A stretch of DNA of 64,000 nucleotides from Betaproteobacteria bacterium (GTDB lineage: Bacteria > Pseudomonadota > Gammaproteobacteria > Burkholderiales > SG8-41), in contig JANXSE010000299.1 in assembly GCA_025356695.1 (NCBI GenBank), positions 1-64,000 of the forward strand, written 5' to 3'. A model generated the notes under the pieces. The model did not search any database. It worked only from the letters and a program-made list of their open reading frames with translations, and had not been told where the DNA came from. The translations under genes were made by a program, and so were the position numbers. This document shows, one piece after another, positions 53,067 through 62,700 of the stretch (positions within the stretch are counted from its first letter, which is position 1; the number at the start of each line of letters is the position of its first letter).

Positions 53067-54299
53067 TTAGACGAGGTCGGGTGAGAGCGGCATGTCGATC
53101 GAACCGTCGAGGAACTTGGTCGGTCCGGCCGCGCACGGATTGATATCGAAATCGAATATCTGCGTCGGCAGCCACAGCGTGGCGCAGGCATTCGGAATAT
53201 CGACGACACCGCTGATATGGCCCTGCACTGGCGCCGTGCCGAGGATGGAGTGCGCCTGGGCCGCCGAATAACCGAACTTCTTCAGATACTCGATCGCGTT
53301 CAGGCAGGCTTGGCGGTAGGCGACATGCACGTCGAGGTAATGCTGCTTGCCCCATTCGTCGACCGAGATGCCTTCGAAAATCAGGTAGTCGTTATAGGTC
53401 GGCGTGATCGGGCTCGGTTTGAAGATCGGGTTCTTGATGCCGTACTTCGCCATGCCGCCCTTCAACAGACTGACGCGCATGTGCACCCAGCCGGCCATCT
53501 CGATCGCGCCGCAGAAGGTGATCTCGCCGTCGCCCTGGCTGAAGTGCAGGTCGCCGACCGAAAGACCGGCGCCGTCGACATACACCGGGAAATAAATCTT
53601 CGAGCCGCGCGAGAGGTCCTTGATGTCGCAGTTGCCGCCGTGTTCGCGCGGCGGCACCGTGCGCGCACCCTCGGTAGCCGCCTTGGTTTTCGCGGCCCCC
53701 GTCGCCTTGCCCAGATGGGCGGTGGCCGGATTGTAGTCGGCGCACAGTGGCGGCACGCGCTTCGGATCGGTGGCGACAAAATCGTTCTCGCGCTTGTTCC
53801 ACATATCCAGCATCTTCTGGTCCGGCAGACAGCCAATCAGCCCGGGATGAATCAGTCCTGCGAAATTGACGCCCGGCACGTGACGCGAATGTGTAAACAG
53901 GCCGCTGATATCCCAGATCGATTTCTGCGCCTGCGGAAAATGATCGGTGAGGAAACCGCCGCCGTTCTTCTTCGAGAAAAAGCCGTTGAAGCCCCACAGG
54001 CTGTCGGGTTTGGCGCCGATGTCAAGCAGATCCACGATCAGCAGGTCACCGGGCTCTGCGCCTTTGACACCAACCGGACCGGAGAGGTAATGCACCGTCG
54101 TCAGGTCGATGTCGCGCACGTCATCGGCACTGTCGTTGTTCTTGATGTAGCCACCGGTCCAGTCGTACGTTTCGAGTACGAAATCATCGCCCGGTTTGAC
54201 CCAGCAGGCCATCGGAATGTCCGGATGCCAGCGGTTGTGGATGTTCTCGTTGGTGGTGGGCGATTGGGTCAGATCGACCTTGATCAGGGTATCGGTCAT
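53067..54299 (-). CDS. fmdA: Formamidase (FmdA/AmdA acetamidase-formamidase family)
   Basis: The product has 410 residues and hydrolyses formamide to formate and ammonia in the cytoplasm. AGGAGACG precedes ATG 54299. Typical features are H-N-R-W-H-P-D-I-P, the R-D-I-D-L-T-T-V-H-Y-L-S-G-P region, the R-E-H-G-G-N-C-D-I-K zinc-site segment and S-Q-G-D-G-E. The length matches the Methylophilus enzyme (~407). It follows urtE and precedes fmdB. Confidence 0.96.
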   Translation of the reverse strand: MTDTLIKVDLTQSPTTNENIHNRWHPDIPMACWVKPGDDFVLETYDWTGGYIKNNDSADDVRDIDLTTVHYLSGPVGVKGAEPGDLLIVDLLDIGAKPDSLWGFNGFFSKKNGGGFLTDHFPQAQKSIWDISGLFTHSRHVPGVNFAGLIHPGLIGCLPDQKMLDMWNKRENDFVATDPKRVPPLCADYNPATAHLGKATGAAKTKAATEGARTVPPREHGGNCDIKDLSRGSKIYFPVYVDGAGLSVGDLHFSQGDGEITFCGAIEMAGWVHMRVSLLKGGMAKYGIKNPIFKPSPITPTYNDYLIFEGISVDEWGKQHYLDVHVAYRQACLNAIEYLKKFGYSAAQAHSILGTAPVQGHISGVVDIPNACATLWLPTQIFDFDINPCAAGPTKFLDGSIDMPLSPDLV

Positions 54300-54351
54300 G
54301 TTGCGTCTCCTGGCGGGATAATTGTCAAAGATAGTCAAAAAATAACAACGG

Positions 54352-55041
54352 TCAGACGGACAGGTATTGCTTGATGCGGCCGACATCGGTGTCGGCGCGC
54401 GAGGTTTCGTGCACGAGGCGGCCGCCCTCGATGACGAACAGGCGGTCGGCGACATCCATCGCGAAGCTCAGCACCTGCTCGGAGACCACGATGGTGATTT
54501 CGCGCAGCTTGCGGATTTCATTGAGCGCCTTGGCGATGTCCTTGATGATCGACGGCTGTATGCCCTCGGTCGGTTCGTCGAGCAGCAGCACCTTCGGTTC
54601 GGTGACCAGCGCGCGCGCAATCGCCAGTTGTTGCTGCTGGCCGCCCGACAGATTGCCACCCTTCCTGCGCCGCATATCGAAGAGCACCGGAAACAACGCG
54701 TAGATCTCATCGGGAATGCGCCGCGTTTTCGAATTCTCCATGCCGGTGAGGATGTTTTCCTCGACCGTCAGCGTCGGAAAAATCATGCGGCCCTGCGGCA
54801 CGTAGGCGATGCCCTTGGCGACACGGCGAAAGCTCTCGTCTTTCGAGACCTCGCTGCCGGCCACATCGATGCTGCCGCTCTTCACCGGCATGACGCCCAT
54901 CAGGCTTTTGAACAGGGTGGTCTTGCCCATGCCATTGCGTCCCATGATGGCAACGGTTTCATTCTTGTTGCCGCTGAACGAGATGCCGTGCAACGCCTCG
55001 CTCTGGCCGTAGGCGACGAAGAGATCGGTGACTTTCAGCAT
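54352..55041 (-). CDS. urtE: ABC transporter ATP-binding protein, UrtE-type
   Basis: The product has 229 residues. Walker A G-R-N-G-M-G-K-T-T, signature L-S-G-G-Q-Q-Q and Walker B V-L-L-L-D-E-P-T-E-G are intact. It is a LivF-type ATPase driving import through UrtB-UrtC. It lies between urtD and fmdA. Urt systems import urea; with amidases in the operon, short amides are an alternative. Confidence 0.93.
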   Translation of the reverse strand: MLKVTDLFVAYGQSEALHGISFSGNKNETVAIMGRNGMGKTTLFKSLMGVMPVKSGSIDVAGSEVSKDESFRRVAKGIAYVPQGRMIFPTLTVEENILTGMENSKTRRIPDEIYALFPVLFDMRRRKGGNLSGGQQQQLAIARALVTEPKVLLLDEPTEGIQPSIIKDIAKALNEIRKLREITIVVSEQVLSFAMDVADRLFVIEGGRLVHETSRADTDVGRIKQYLSV

Positions 55042-55074
55042 GCTGTGCTCCCCGTTGTGCAGTTTTCGCGCATG

Positions 55075-55818
55075 TCAGTGGCCCAGATAAACGTCGATGA
55101 CTTTCGGATCGGCCTGCACCTTTTCCATCGGCCCTTCGGCCAGCAATTTTCCCTGGTGCATGACGGTGACTTTGTGGGCAATGCGTTTGACAAATTCCAT
55201 GTCGTGTTCGATCACGATCACCGAACGGCCCTTGCAGATGCGTTGCAGCAGCTCGGCAGTGAGGTCGCGCTCGCGCGCGCTCATGCCGGCGATCGGTTCG
55301 TCGAGCAGCAGCAGCTCCGGCGACTGCATCAACAGCATGCCGATCTCCAGCCATTGCTTCTGGCCGTGGCTCAGCAAACCGGCCTCGAGGTCGAGACGGT
55401 CGGACAGAAAGATGTCTTCGGCGACGACCTGCACACGCGCCTTCACCTCGTCGTCGCACTTGAATGCAAGCGCCCCCATCACCGTGCGCCCCTTTGGAAA
55501 AGACACTTCGAGGTTCTGAAAGACGGTGAGGTTTTCGTAAATCGACGGCGTCTGGAATTTGCGACCGATGCCGAGACGCACACGCTGGTATTCGGCCATC
55601 TTGGTCAGTTCGGCATTCTTGAACTTGATGCTGCCGCCACTGGCCTTGGTGCGCCCGCAGATCAGATCGAGCAGCGTCGTCTTGCCGGCGCCGTTCGGGC
55701 CAATGATCACGCGCAGTTCATTGCGGTCGATATACAGGCTGAAGGCATCGATCGCCTTGAAGCCGTCGAACGAAACGGTCAGGTCTTCGACGGCGAGCGC
55801 GAAGTCGGTATTGCTCAT
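55075..55818 (-). CDS. urtD: ABC transporter ATP-binding protein, UrtD-type
   Basis: The product has 247 residues, with Walker A G-P-N-G-A-G-K-T-T and Walker B L-L-L-L-D-E-P-I-A-G-M. The UrtD-specific S-H-G-Q-K-Q-W replaces the normal LSGGQ signature. It shares its start (ATG 55818) by one base with the urtC stop. Second ATPase of the amide/urea importer. Confidence 0.94.
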   Translation of the reverse strand: MSNTDFALAVEDLTVSFDGFKAIDAFSLYIDRNELRVIIGPNGAGKTTLLDLICGRTKASGGSIKFKNAELTKMAEYQRVRLGIGRKFQTPSIYENLTVFQNLEVSFPKGRTVMGALAFKCDDEVKARVQVVAEDIFLSDRLDLEAGLLSHGQKQWLEIGMLLMQSPELLLLDEPIAGMSARERDLTAELLQRICKGRSVIVIEHDMEFVKRIAHKVTVMHQGKLLAEGPMEKVQADPKVIDVYLGH

Positions 55819-57047
55819 CAGATGCTCCCGGGTATGGCGTGTTGGCCGCTGACGTCGGCAAGGCTGCTCGACAATGAGGCGGTGGCAGGTTCCTTGCGCG
55901 CCGGCTCCTTCTTAGCCTCGGTCCTCGATGCGGTCCCGGCGGCACCTTCACCGCCGCCTTTGCCCTTGCTCTGGCGCTTGTTCCACCACGGCATGACATG
56001 GCTCTCCCACAATCCGGCCAGTCCCATCGGAAAGGCCATGGTCACGCCGATGAAGAGCGCCGCCATCAGGAACAGCCACAGATCCGGAAAACTCTCCGAG
56101 AAGAAGGTCTTGCCGGCGTTGACGAGCAGCGTGCCGTAGACCGCACCGACGAGACTCATGCGCCCGCCCACTGCGGCGAAGATCACCATCTCGACCGACG
56201 GCACGATGCCGACGAAGCTCGGCGACATGAAGCCGACCTGCAGCGAGAACAGCGCGCCGCCGATGCCGGACAGGGCCGCCGCCAGGCAGAACGTGAAAAT
56301 GCGGAAGTCGGCGACGTCGTAACCGGAGAAACGCACACGGTCCTCCTTGTCGCGCATCGCCAGCAGCAACGTGCCCGCCTTGCCGGTCTGGATCCAGCGG
56401 CACAGCAGGATGCTGCCGACCAGCAACGCGACACAGAGGTAATAAAGAATGTATTTTGCCGAGTCGGTGCGCGTGTCCCAGCCGAGCACCGTCTTCAGAT
56501 CGGTCATGCCGTTCACGCCGCCGGTGTAGCCCTGCTGGCCGATGATCAGCACGGTGACGATCAGAGCGACTGCCTGTGTGATGATCGCGAAGTAAACACC
56601 GCCGACGCGGCGCTTGAACATCGCAAAGCTGATGATCCACGCCAGCACGGTCGGCACCAGAATCACGGCAATCAGCGTCAGCGGCAATGATTTGAATGGT
56701 AGCCAGAACGCCGGCAGCGCCGTGATCTGGTTCCAGTCCATGAAGTCGGGGATGCCGGGCGTCGATTGAATCGCGGTGGTCACCGGATCGGAGGCTTCAA
56801 GCTTGAGAAACATCGCCATCGCATAACCACCGAGGCCGAAGAACACGCCCTGCCCCAGGCTCAAGACGCCGCCGTAGCCCCACACCATGACCAGACCCAC
56901 TGCGACGAAGGCGTAGGTCAGGTACTTGCCGATGAGGTTGAGCCGGAAGATGTCGAGCGAGAGCGGCAGCACGACAGCGAGCAGCACCGTCAGTATCAGC
57001 AAACTCGCCAACTGGTAACGCTTGATCAGATCTTGTAGGGCTTTCAT
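55818..57047 (-). CDS. urtC: ABC transporter permease, UrtC-type
   Basis: The product has 409 residues and about ten membrane segments (LivM family). Y-G-G-V-L-S-L-G-Q-G-V-F-F and the cytoplasmic loop near R-F-S-G-Y-D-V-A match UrtC. The last ~50 residues form a low-complexity Gly/Ala/Lys-rich tail longer than the usual permease end. Pairs with UrtB. Confidence 0.94.
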   Translation of the reverse strand: MKALQDLIKRYQLASLLILTVLLAVVLPLSLDIFRLNLIGKYLTYAFVAVGLVMVWGYGGVLSLGQGVFFGLGGYAMAMFLKLEASDPVTTAIQSTPGIPDFMDWNQITALPAFWLPFKSLPLTLIAVILVPTVLAWIISFAMFKRRVGGVYFAIITQAVALIVTVLIIGQQGYTGGVNGMTDLKTVLGWDTRTDSAKYILYYLCVALLVGSILLCRWIQTGKAGTLLLAMRDKEDRVRFSGYDVADFRIFTFCLAAALSGIGGALFSLQVGFMSPSFVGIVPSVEMVIFAAVGGRMSLVGAVYGTLLVNAGKTFFSESFPDLWLFLMAALFIGVTMAFPMGLAGLWESHVMPWWNKRQSKGKGGGEGAAGTASRTEAKKEPARKEPATASLSSSLADVSGQHAIPGSI

Positions 57048-57111
57048 CGGGTCGGGCTCCGGGAAAAGAATTCTTTGCTCAATTGCGTGTTCTTCATCGG
57101 CTCATTGCAGT

Positions 57112-58026
57112 TCAACGCCGCACCTTGCTTGCAAACAGGCCCTGCGGACGGATCATCAGGATCACCACGATCAACGACAGCGTCAGCACCTTGGCCATCG
57201 AGCCGTGCAGGAAGAATTCGGTCAGCGATTGCGTCTGTGCGATGCCGAAGGCCGAGACCACGGTACCGAGCAGACTGGCCGCGCCGCCGAAGGTGACAAC
57301 GAGGAAGGAATCGACGATGTAGAGCTGGCCCGAGGTCGGCCCGGTCGAACCGATGGTGGTGAACGCGGCACCCGCCATGCCGGCGATGCCGCAGCCGATG
57401 GCAAACGTCAGACGGTCGGTCCTGCTGGTATCGATGCCGATGGCATTGGCCATCACGCGGTTGCTCACCGTGGCGCGAACACGCAGGCCCCAGCGGCTTT
57501 TGTTAAGCGCGATCAGCACGCCGATCGTCACCACCGCGGTGAGCGCGAGCACGAAGAGGCCGTTGATCGGAATGTCGAGTCCCTCCTTCGGCGCCCACGA
57601 ACCGAGCAGCCAGTCGGGCAGCGTCGGACTCACTTCTTTCGGGCCGATGAAAGTGCGGAAGCACTGTTGCAACGCGAGGCTGATGCCCCAGGTGGCGAGC
57701 AGGGTGTCGAGCGGGCGCTTGTAGAGATGACGGATGAGGCCCCATTCGACCAGCCAGCCGAGGGCAAACGCAAAAAGGAACGCGAGTACGATCGCGAACG
57801 GAAAATAAATCGGCACAAGGGCCGGTGCATACTGGCTCGACAGATGCGAGCCGAGGTAAATCGTATAGGCGCCGATGGTCATGAACTCGCCGTGCGCCAT
57901 GTTGATGACGCCCATCTGACCGAAGATGATCGCCAGTCCCAGGCCCATCAGCAGCAACACCGCAAACAGGCTCAGTCCGGCAAAGCCCTGCATCAGGCCG
58001 ATGTTCAGCAGTTCAGAAAATTCCAT
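57112..58026 (-). CDS. urtB: ABC transporter permease, UrtB-type
   Basis: The product has 304 residues and about eight membrane segments (LivH family), beginning with L-N-I-G-L-M-Q-G-F-A-G-L-S. F-G-Q-M-G-V-I-N-M-A-H-G-E-F and the later R-A-T-V-S-N-R-x-M-A loop are typical. It lacks the long N-terminal periplasmic part of some UrtB proteins. It forms the channel with UrtC. Confidence 0.94.
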   Translation of the reverse strand: MEFSELLNIGLMQGFAGLSLFAVLLLMGLGLAIIFGQMGVINMAHGEFMTIGAYTIYLGSHLSSQYAPALVPIYFPFAIVLAFLFAFALGWLVEWGLIRHLYKRPLDTLLATWGISLALQQCFRTFIGPKEVSPTLPDWLLGSWAPKEGLDIPINGLFVLALTAVVTIGVLIALNKSRWGLRVRATVSNRVMANAIGIDTSRTDRLTFAIGCGIAGMAGAAFTTIGSTGPTSGQLYIVDSFLVVTFGGAASLLGTVVSAFGIAQTQSLTEFFLHGSMAKVLTLSLIVVILMIRPQGLFASKVRR

Positions 58027-58100
58027 GCGCTGGCTCCCTGGTGATCGGAGGTGCGACCGCGCCCGCAGGCGGCGGCCGCACCGGTTTCAAGCAACTTCGT

Positions 58101-59405
58101 TTATTGATAGCCCTTGGGGAAGGGGTCCGGCTTGATCAGCTCGGGCGATTCGGCAACCACCTTGAAGGTGGCGTCCGGCATGCCCATCGCGATGCGCGAC
58201 TTGCTCCACAGGTGGTGGTTGGCGTCGAGCTTGACGTAGCCTTCCGGGGCCTGTTTCAGTTCGATGCCGGAGGCCGAGGCCGCCACCACCTTGTCGACGT
58301 CGAAACTGCCCGCCTTCTCGACCGCCGCTTTCCACAGCCACGGACCGAGGTAACCGGCCTGCGTCACGTCACCGATCACCGAATCCTTGCCGTACTTGGC
58401 CTTGAAGGCGGCGACGAACTTCTTGTTGTTCTCGTTATCGAGAGACTGGAAGTACTTCATCGACGAATAGAAGCCCTGGAAGTTTTCACCGCCCACACCG
58501 GTCATTTCGTCTTCCGTCACCGACAGCGTCAGCAGCAGCTGTTTGTCACCGGTGATACCGGCGGCCTTCAGTGCCTTGTAGAACGCCACGTTCGAACCGC
58601 CGACCACCGCGGTGAAAATACAATCCGGCTTCGCCAGCTTGATCTTGTTCATCAGCGAGCCGAAGTTGGTGCTGCCCAGAGGGTAGTATTCTTCGCCGAC
58701 GACCTTGCCGAGCTTGCCCACCGTCTCGATGTGCTTCCTGGCGATCTTCATCGAGGTGCGCGGCCAGATGTAGTCCGAGCCGATCAGGAAGTAGGTGCTG
58801 GCCTTCTTTTCCTTCTTCGCCCAGTCCAGGCCGAAGAGAATCTGCTGGGTCGCTTCCTGGCCGGTGTAGAACACGTTCTTCGACTGCTCGAGGCCTTCGT
58901 AGAAGGTCGGGTAGTAGAGCAGGCCGTTTTCTTTCTCGAACACCGGCAGCACCGCCTTGCGCGAAGCCGAGGTCCAGCAACCGAACACCGCGGCGACATG
59001 GTCGTTGATCAGGAGCTTCTTCGATTTCTCGGCGAAGGTCGGCCAGTCGGAGGCGCCGTCTTCCTTGATCACCTTGATCTTGCGGCCAAGGATGCCGCCC
59101 ATCGCGTTGATCTGGTCGATCGCGAGTTGTTCGGCCTGGATCGAACCGGTTTCCGAAATCGCCATGGTGCCGGTGGCCGAATGCAGCTGGCCGACCGTGA
59201 CTTCGGTGTCGCTAATCGCCAGTTTGGTCGTGTTGATCGTGGCGGTCGGGAACTTCGCCTGGGCGAACGCCATACCGGTCATCGACAACGCGGGCAGTGC
59301 GGCGATGCCCTGCAGAATCCGCCGACGCAGCGGTGAAACTGTGTCTTCGATCGATGAAGCCGGGGCGCCGATTGCCCCTTCGTTTGAATCATTGCGCTTG
59401 GACAT
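58101..59405 (-). CDS. urtA: Amide/urea ABC transporter substrate-binding protein, UrtA-type
   Basis: The product has 434 residues, starting at ATG 59405 with AAGGAG six bases before. The N-terminus has R-R-R-I-L-Q-G-I followed by a hydrophobic stretch ending F-A-Q, a signal possibly using the Tat route. The mature protein is a UrtA/AmiC-like Leu/Ile/Val-binding fold (V-T-V-G-Q-L-H-S-A-T-G-T-M-A-I-S-E near the start). First gene of the urtABCDE-fmdAB-amiE-moxR-vWA operon, divergent from the NCS1/kinase gene. Confidence 0.95.
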   Translation of the reverse strand: MSKRNDSNEGAIGAPASSIEDTVSPLRRRILQGIAALPALSMTGMAFAQAKFPTATINTTKLAISDTEVTVGQLHSATGTMAISETGSIQAEQLAIDQINAMGGILGRKIKVIKEDGASDWPTFAEKSKKLLINDHVAAVFGCWTSASRKAVLPVFEKENGLLYYPTFYEGLEQSKNVFYTGQEATQQILFGLDWAKKEKKASTYFLIGSDYIWPRTSMKIARKHIETVGKLGKVVGEEYYPLGSTNFGSLMNKIKLAKPDCIFTAVVGGSNVAFYKALKAAGITGDKQLLLTLSVTEDEMTGVGGENFQGFYSSMKYFQSLDNENNKKFVAAFKAKYGKDSVIGDVTQAGYLGPWLWKAAVEKAGSFDVDKVVAASASGIELKQAPEGYVKLDANHHLWSKSRIAMGMPDATFKVVAESPELIKPDPFPKGYQ

Positions 59406-59745
59406 AAACACTCCTTGGGATGAAAGGGACCACTGTTTTCCTGAAATCGCTGCCACGCTCACTGCCGAGTAATCGCTGTTGCATTCGACGCCTGCACAGT
59501 AATCCGGTTGGTGCAGCGCACAAATACGCAAAAGCGCGTAGCTGCCTAAAGTTTTCTCTCGGCAGTGACAACGCTCCAGCATCACGCTGGTGCGACTCTT
59601 GCTACGTTGCAACATGAGGCGGTTGTAGTTAGAGGCCGCAGGCTATGCGTAGCAATCCATTCATCGAGTTGGTGCGCAAACGACCAACTCCGCACCAGAA
59701 ACGGGCGTCCGCACCGTTCGGTAGCGAAACCACGCACTGAAAGGG
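59406..59745. other. Divergent control region between urtA and the permease-kinase
   Basis: About 340 bp with no supported gene. It holds the promoters of the amide operon (leftward) and the sensor operon (rightward). I found no sigma-54 (-24/-12) match in either direction. The clearest signals are the overlapping inverted repeats at 59666-59697. Confidence 0.6.
59666..59697. promoter_or_regulatory. Two overlapping inverted repeats, operator-like
   Basis: GAGTTGGT (59666-59673) pairs with ACCAACTC (59683-59690). TGGTGCG (59670-59676) pairs with CGCACCA (59691-59697). The two perfect pairings share the left arm, so they are mutually exclusive if formed in RNA. They lie about 50 bp before the kinase start and 260 bp before urtA, a good position for the response-regulator site. 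Confidence 0.5.
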
Positions 59746-62700
59746 ATGACGTCGCGTCATGTGATGGCGATTCAGAGAATTCTTCCGATCCGCCGCGATT
59801 ACAACCGCTGGGTGGCGAACCAGACGCTGGAGGACTATGCGCTGCGCTTCACCGCGAACAGCGCGCGCCGCTGGTCAAATTTCCGCGTCGCCAACACCGC
59901 GCTCGGCGCGATTTCGTTTCTTGCGCTGGAAGCGATCGGCGCCGCCATCACGCTCAACTACGGCTTTACCAACGCCGTGTGGGCGATCGCCACCGTCAGC
60001 GTGCTGATTTTTCTCACCGGATTGCCGATCAGCTACTACGCCGCCAAGTACGGCGTCGACATGGATCTGCTGACGCGCGGCGCCGGCTTCGGTTATCTCG
60101 GCTCGACCATCACGTCTCTCATCTACGCTTCGTTCACGTTTATTTTTTTCGCCATCGAAGCGGCCATCATGGCGCACGCGTTAAAGCTCTGCCTCGAGGT
60201 GCCGCTGGCAATCGGCTACGTCATCAGCGCGCTCGCGGTGATTCCGCTGGTGACGCACGGCATCACGCTGATCAGCCGCTTTCAGACGTGGACGCAGCCG
60301 CTGTGGATCGGCCTGCACCTGCTGCCGTTCGCCTTCATTGCCTTGCAGTCACCGGGTTCGTTTGCGGAGTGGACCACCTTCGCCGGCCGTCACGGTGACG
60401 CCAGCGGCGGCTTCAACATCCTGCAATACGGTGCGGCGGCCTCGGTTGCGATGTCGCTCGTCGTGCAGATCGGCGAACAGGTCGACTTTCTGCGCTTCCT
60501 GCCGCGCCCGACCGCGCGCACGCGCAGCGGCTGGTGGATCGCGCTGGTCTCGGCCGGCCCCGGCTGGATCATTCCGGGCGCGCTCAAACTGCTCGCCGGG
60601 TCCTTCCTCGCCTTTCTCGCGCTCCAGCACGAAGTGCCGGTCGAGCAGGCGGGCGAACCGACGCAGATGTATCTCACCGCCTTCAGCTATGTGTTCTTCT
60701 CGCCCAATGCCGCGCTGGTGGCGACCGGCCTGTTCGTGCTCGTTTCGCAGCTGAAGATCAACGTCACCAACGCCTATGCAGGGTCGATTGCGTGGTCAAA
60801 TTTTTTTGCGCGCGTGACGCAAAGCCATCCGGGCCGTGTGGTGTGGGTCGTTTTCAACGTGCTGATCGCGCTGCTGCTGACCGAACTCGGCATCTTCAAG
60901 GCGCTCGAAACCATCCTCGGCTTGTACGCGAACGTGGCGATCGCCTGGGTCGGCGCACTGGTCGCCGATCTCGTCATCAACAAGCCGCTCGGTCTGAGCC
61001 CGCCGTCGATCGAATTCAAGCGCGCCCACCTCTACGACATCAATCCGGTCGGCATCGGCGCGATGGCGTTCGCCACGCTGGTGTCGATGGCGGCCTACAC
61101 CGGCATGCTGGGCGAACTGTGCCGCGCGCTGTCGGCCTTCCTCGCCTTTGGCATCGCCTTCGTCACCGCACCGGTGATCGCGCACCTGACCCATGGAAAA
61201 TATTATCTGGCACGCAAACCGAAAACCGACTGGAGCACAGCACCCCTGCAGCGCTGCTGCGTCTGCGAACACAGTTTCGAAGTGCAGGACGTGGCGCACT
61301 GCCCGGCCTATGGTGGCACCATCTGTTCGCTGTGCTGCTCACTCGACGCGCGCTGCGAAGACTCCTGCAAGAGCAAAGCGCAACTGCACGACCAGGTCAC
61401 CGGCTTGCTCGGCCGCCTGCTGCCGCCGCGCGCGATCGCGCTGTTCGATTCGCGCGTCGGCCACTACCTGCTGCGCTTCGTGCTGGCCACCGCGCTGATT
61501 GCCACCGTCATCGGGCTGGTCTACTTCCAGGAGACGCTCGGCGCCAATCCGAACTATCCCAGCCTGCAGCTGCCGCTGCTGAAGGTGTTCCTGTTTCTCA
61601 CGCTGATCGCCGGCGTGACTTCGTGGCTGTTCGTGCTCGCGCAGGAAAGCCGCCAGGTCGCGCGCGAAGAATCGCTGCGGCAGAACCAGCTGCTGCGTCT
61701 GGAGTTCGAGGCGCACCAGCAGACTTCGGAAGAACTGCAGCGCGCCAAGGAGGTCGCCGAAGCAGCCAATCTCGCCAAGGGCCGTTATCTGCTGGGCATC
61801 AGCCACGAACTGCGCACGCCGCTCAACGCCATTCTCGGCTACGCGCATCTGCTCGAAGAAGAGGACGCCATCCCGCCGCAGCGCGGACGCGCGCTGAAGG
61901 TGATCAAGCGCAGCGGCGAACATCTGTCGGTGCTGATCGACGGACTGCTCGACATGGCGAAAATCGAAGCCGGCAAGATTGTGCTGCGGCGCGACCCGCT
62001 GGCCTTCCCTGAGTTCGTCGAGCAGCTGGTGCAGATGTTCGAACTGCTGGCGGAGGCGAAAGGGCTCAGCCTCAAACTCGACATCGTCGACCCACTGCCC
62101 GCAGTAGTACTGACCGACGAGAAGCGCCTGCGCCAGATCCTGATCAACCTGCTGTCCAACGCGATCAAATACACCGAGCAGGGTTCGGTGGTGCTGCGCA
62201 TCGGTTACCGCCGCCAGCTGGCCGAGTTCGAAGTACGCGACACCGGCCCCGGCATCGGCGCGGCCGAACTCACACGCATCTTCGAGCCGTTCGAGCGCGG
62301 CGCCTCCGCCGCCGGCGTGGTCGGCACCGGGCTCGGCCTGACGATCAGCGATCTGCTGGCGCAGATCATGGGCGGCGACATCTCGGTGACCAGCGTGCCG
62401 GGTAAAGGCAGCGTGTTCCGCGTGCGCATGCTGCTCACCGCCGATCACAGCAGACCCGCGCTGCCGCGCGCCGAATCGCGCGTCACCGGTTACCCGGGGC
62501 CGCGCAAAAAAATCATGGTGGTGGACGACGACGACGACCACCGCATGCTGATGCGCGACACGCTGGTGCCGCTGGGTTTCACGCTGTTTTCGGCAAGCGA
62601 CGGCGTGCAGTGCCTGCAATTGCTGCCGCAGTGCGCGCCCGATCTGCTGCTGCTCGACATCTCGATGCCGGGCATCGACGGCTGGGAGGTGGTCAAACGC

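Noticed and set aside
54367..56139. A 590-residue plus-strand frame over urtE-urtC
   Set aside because: It is antisense to three intact transporter genes with Walker motifs; composition is that of a shadow frame.
59406..59745. Sigma-54 promoter for the amide operon
   Set aside because: No GG-N10-GC type element was found in either direction in the divergent region.
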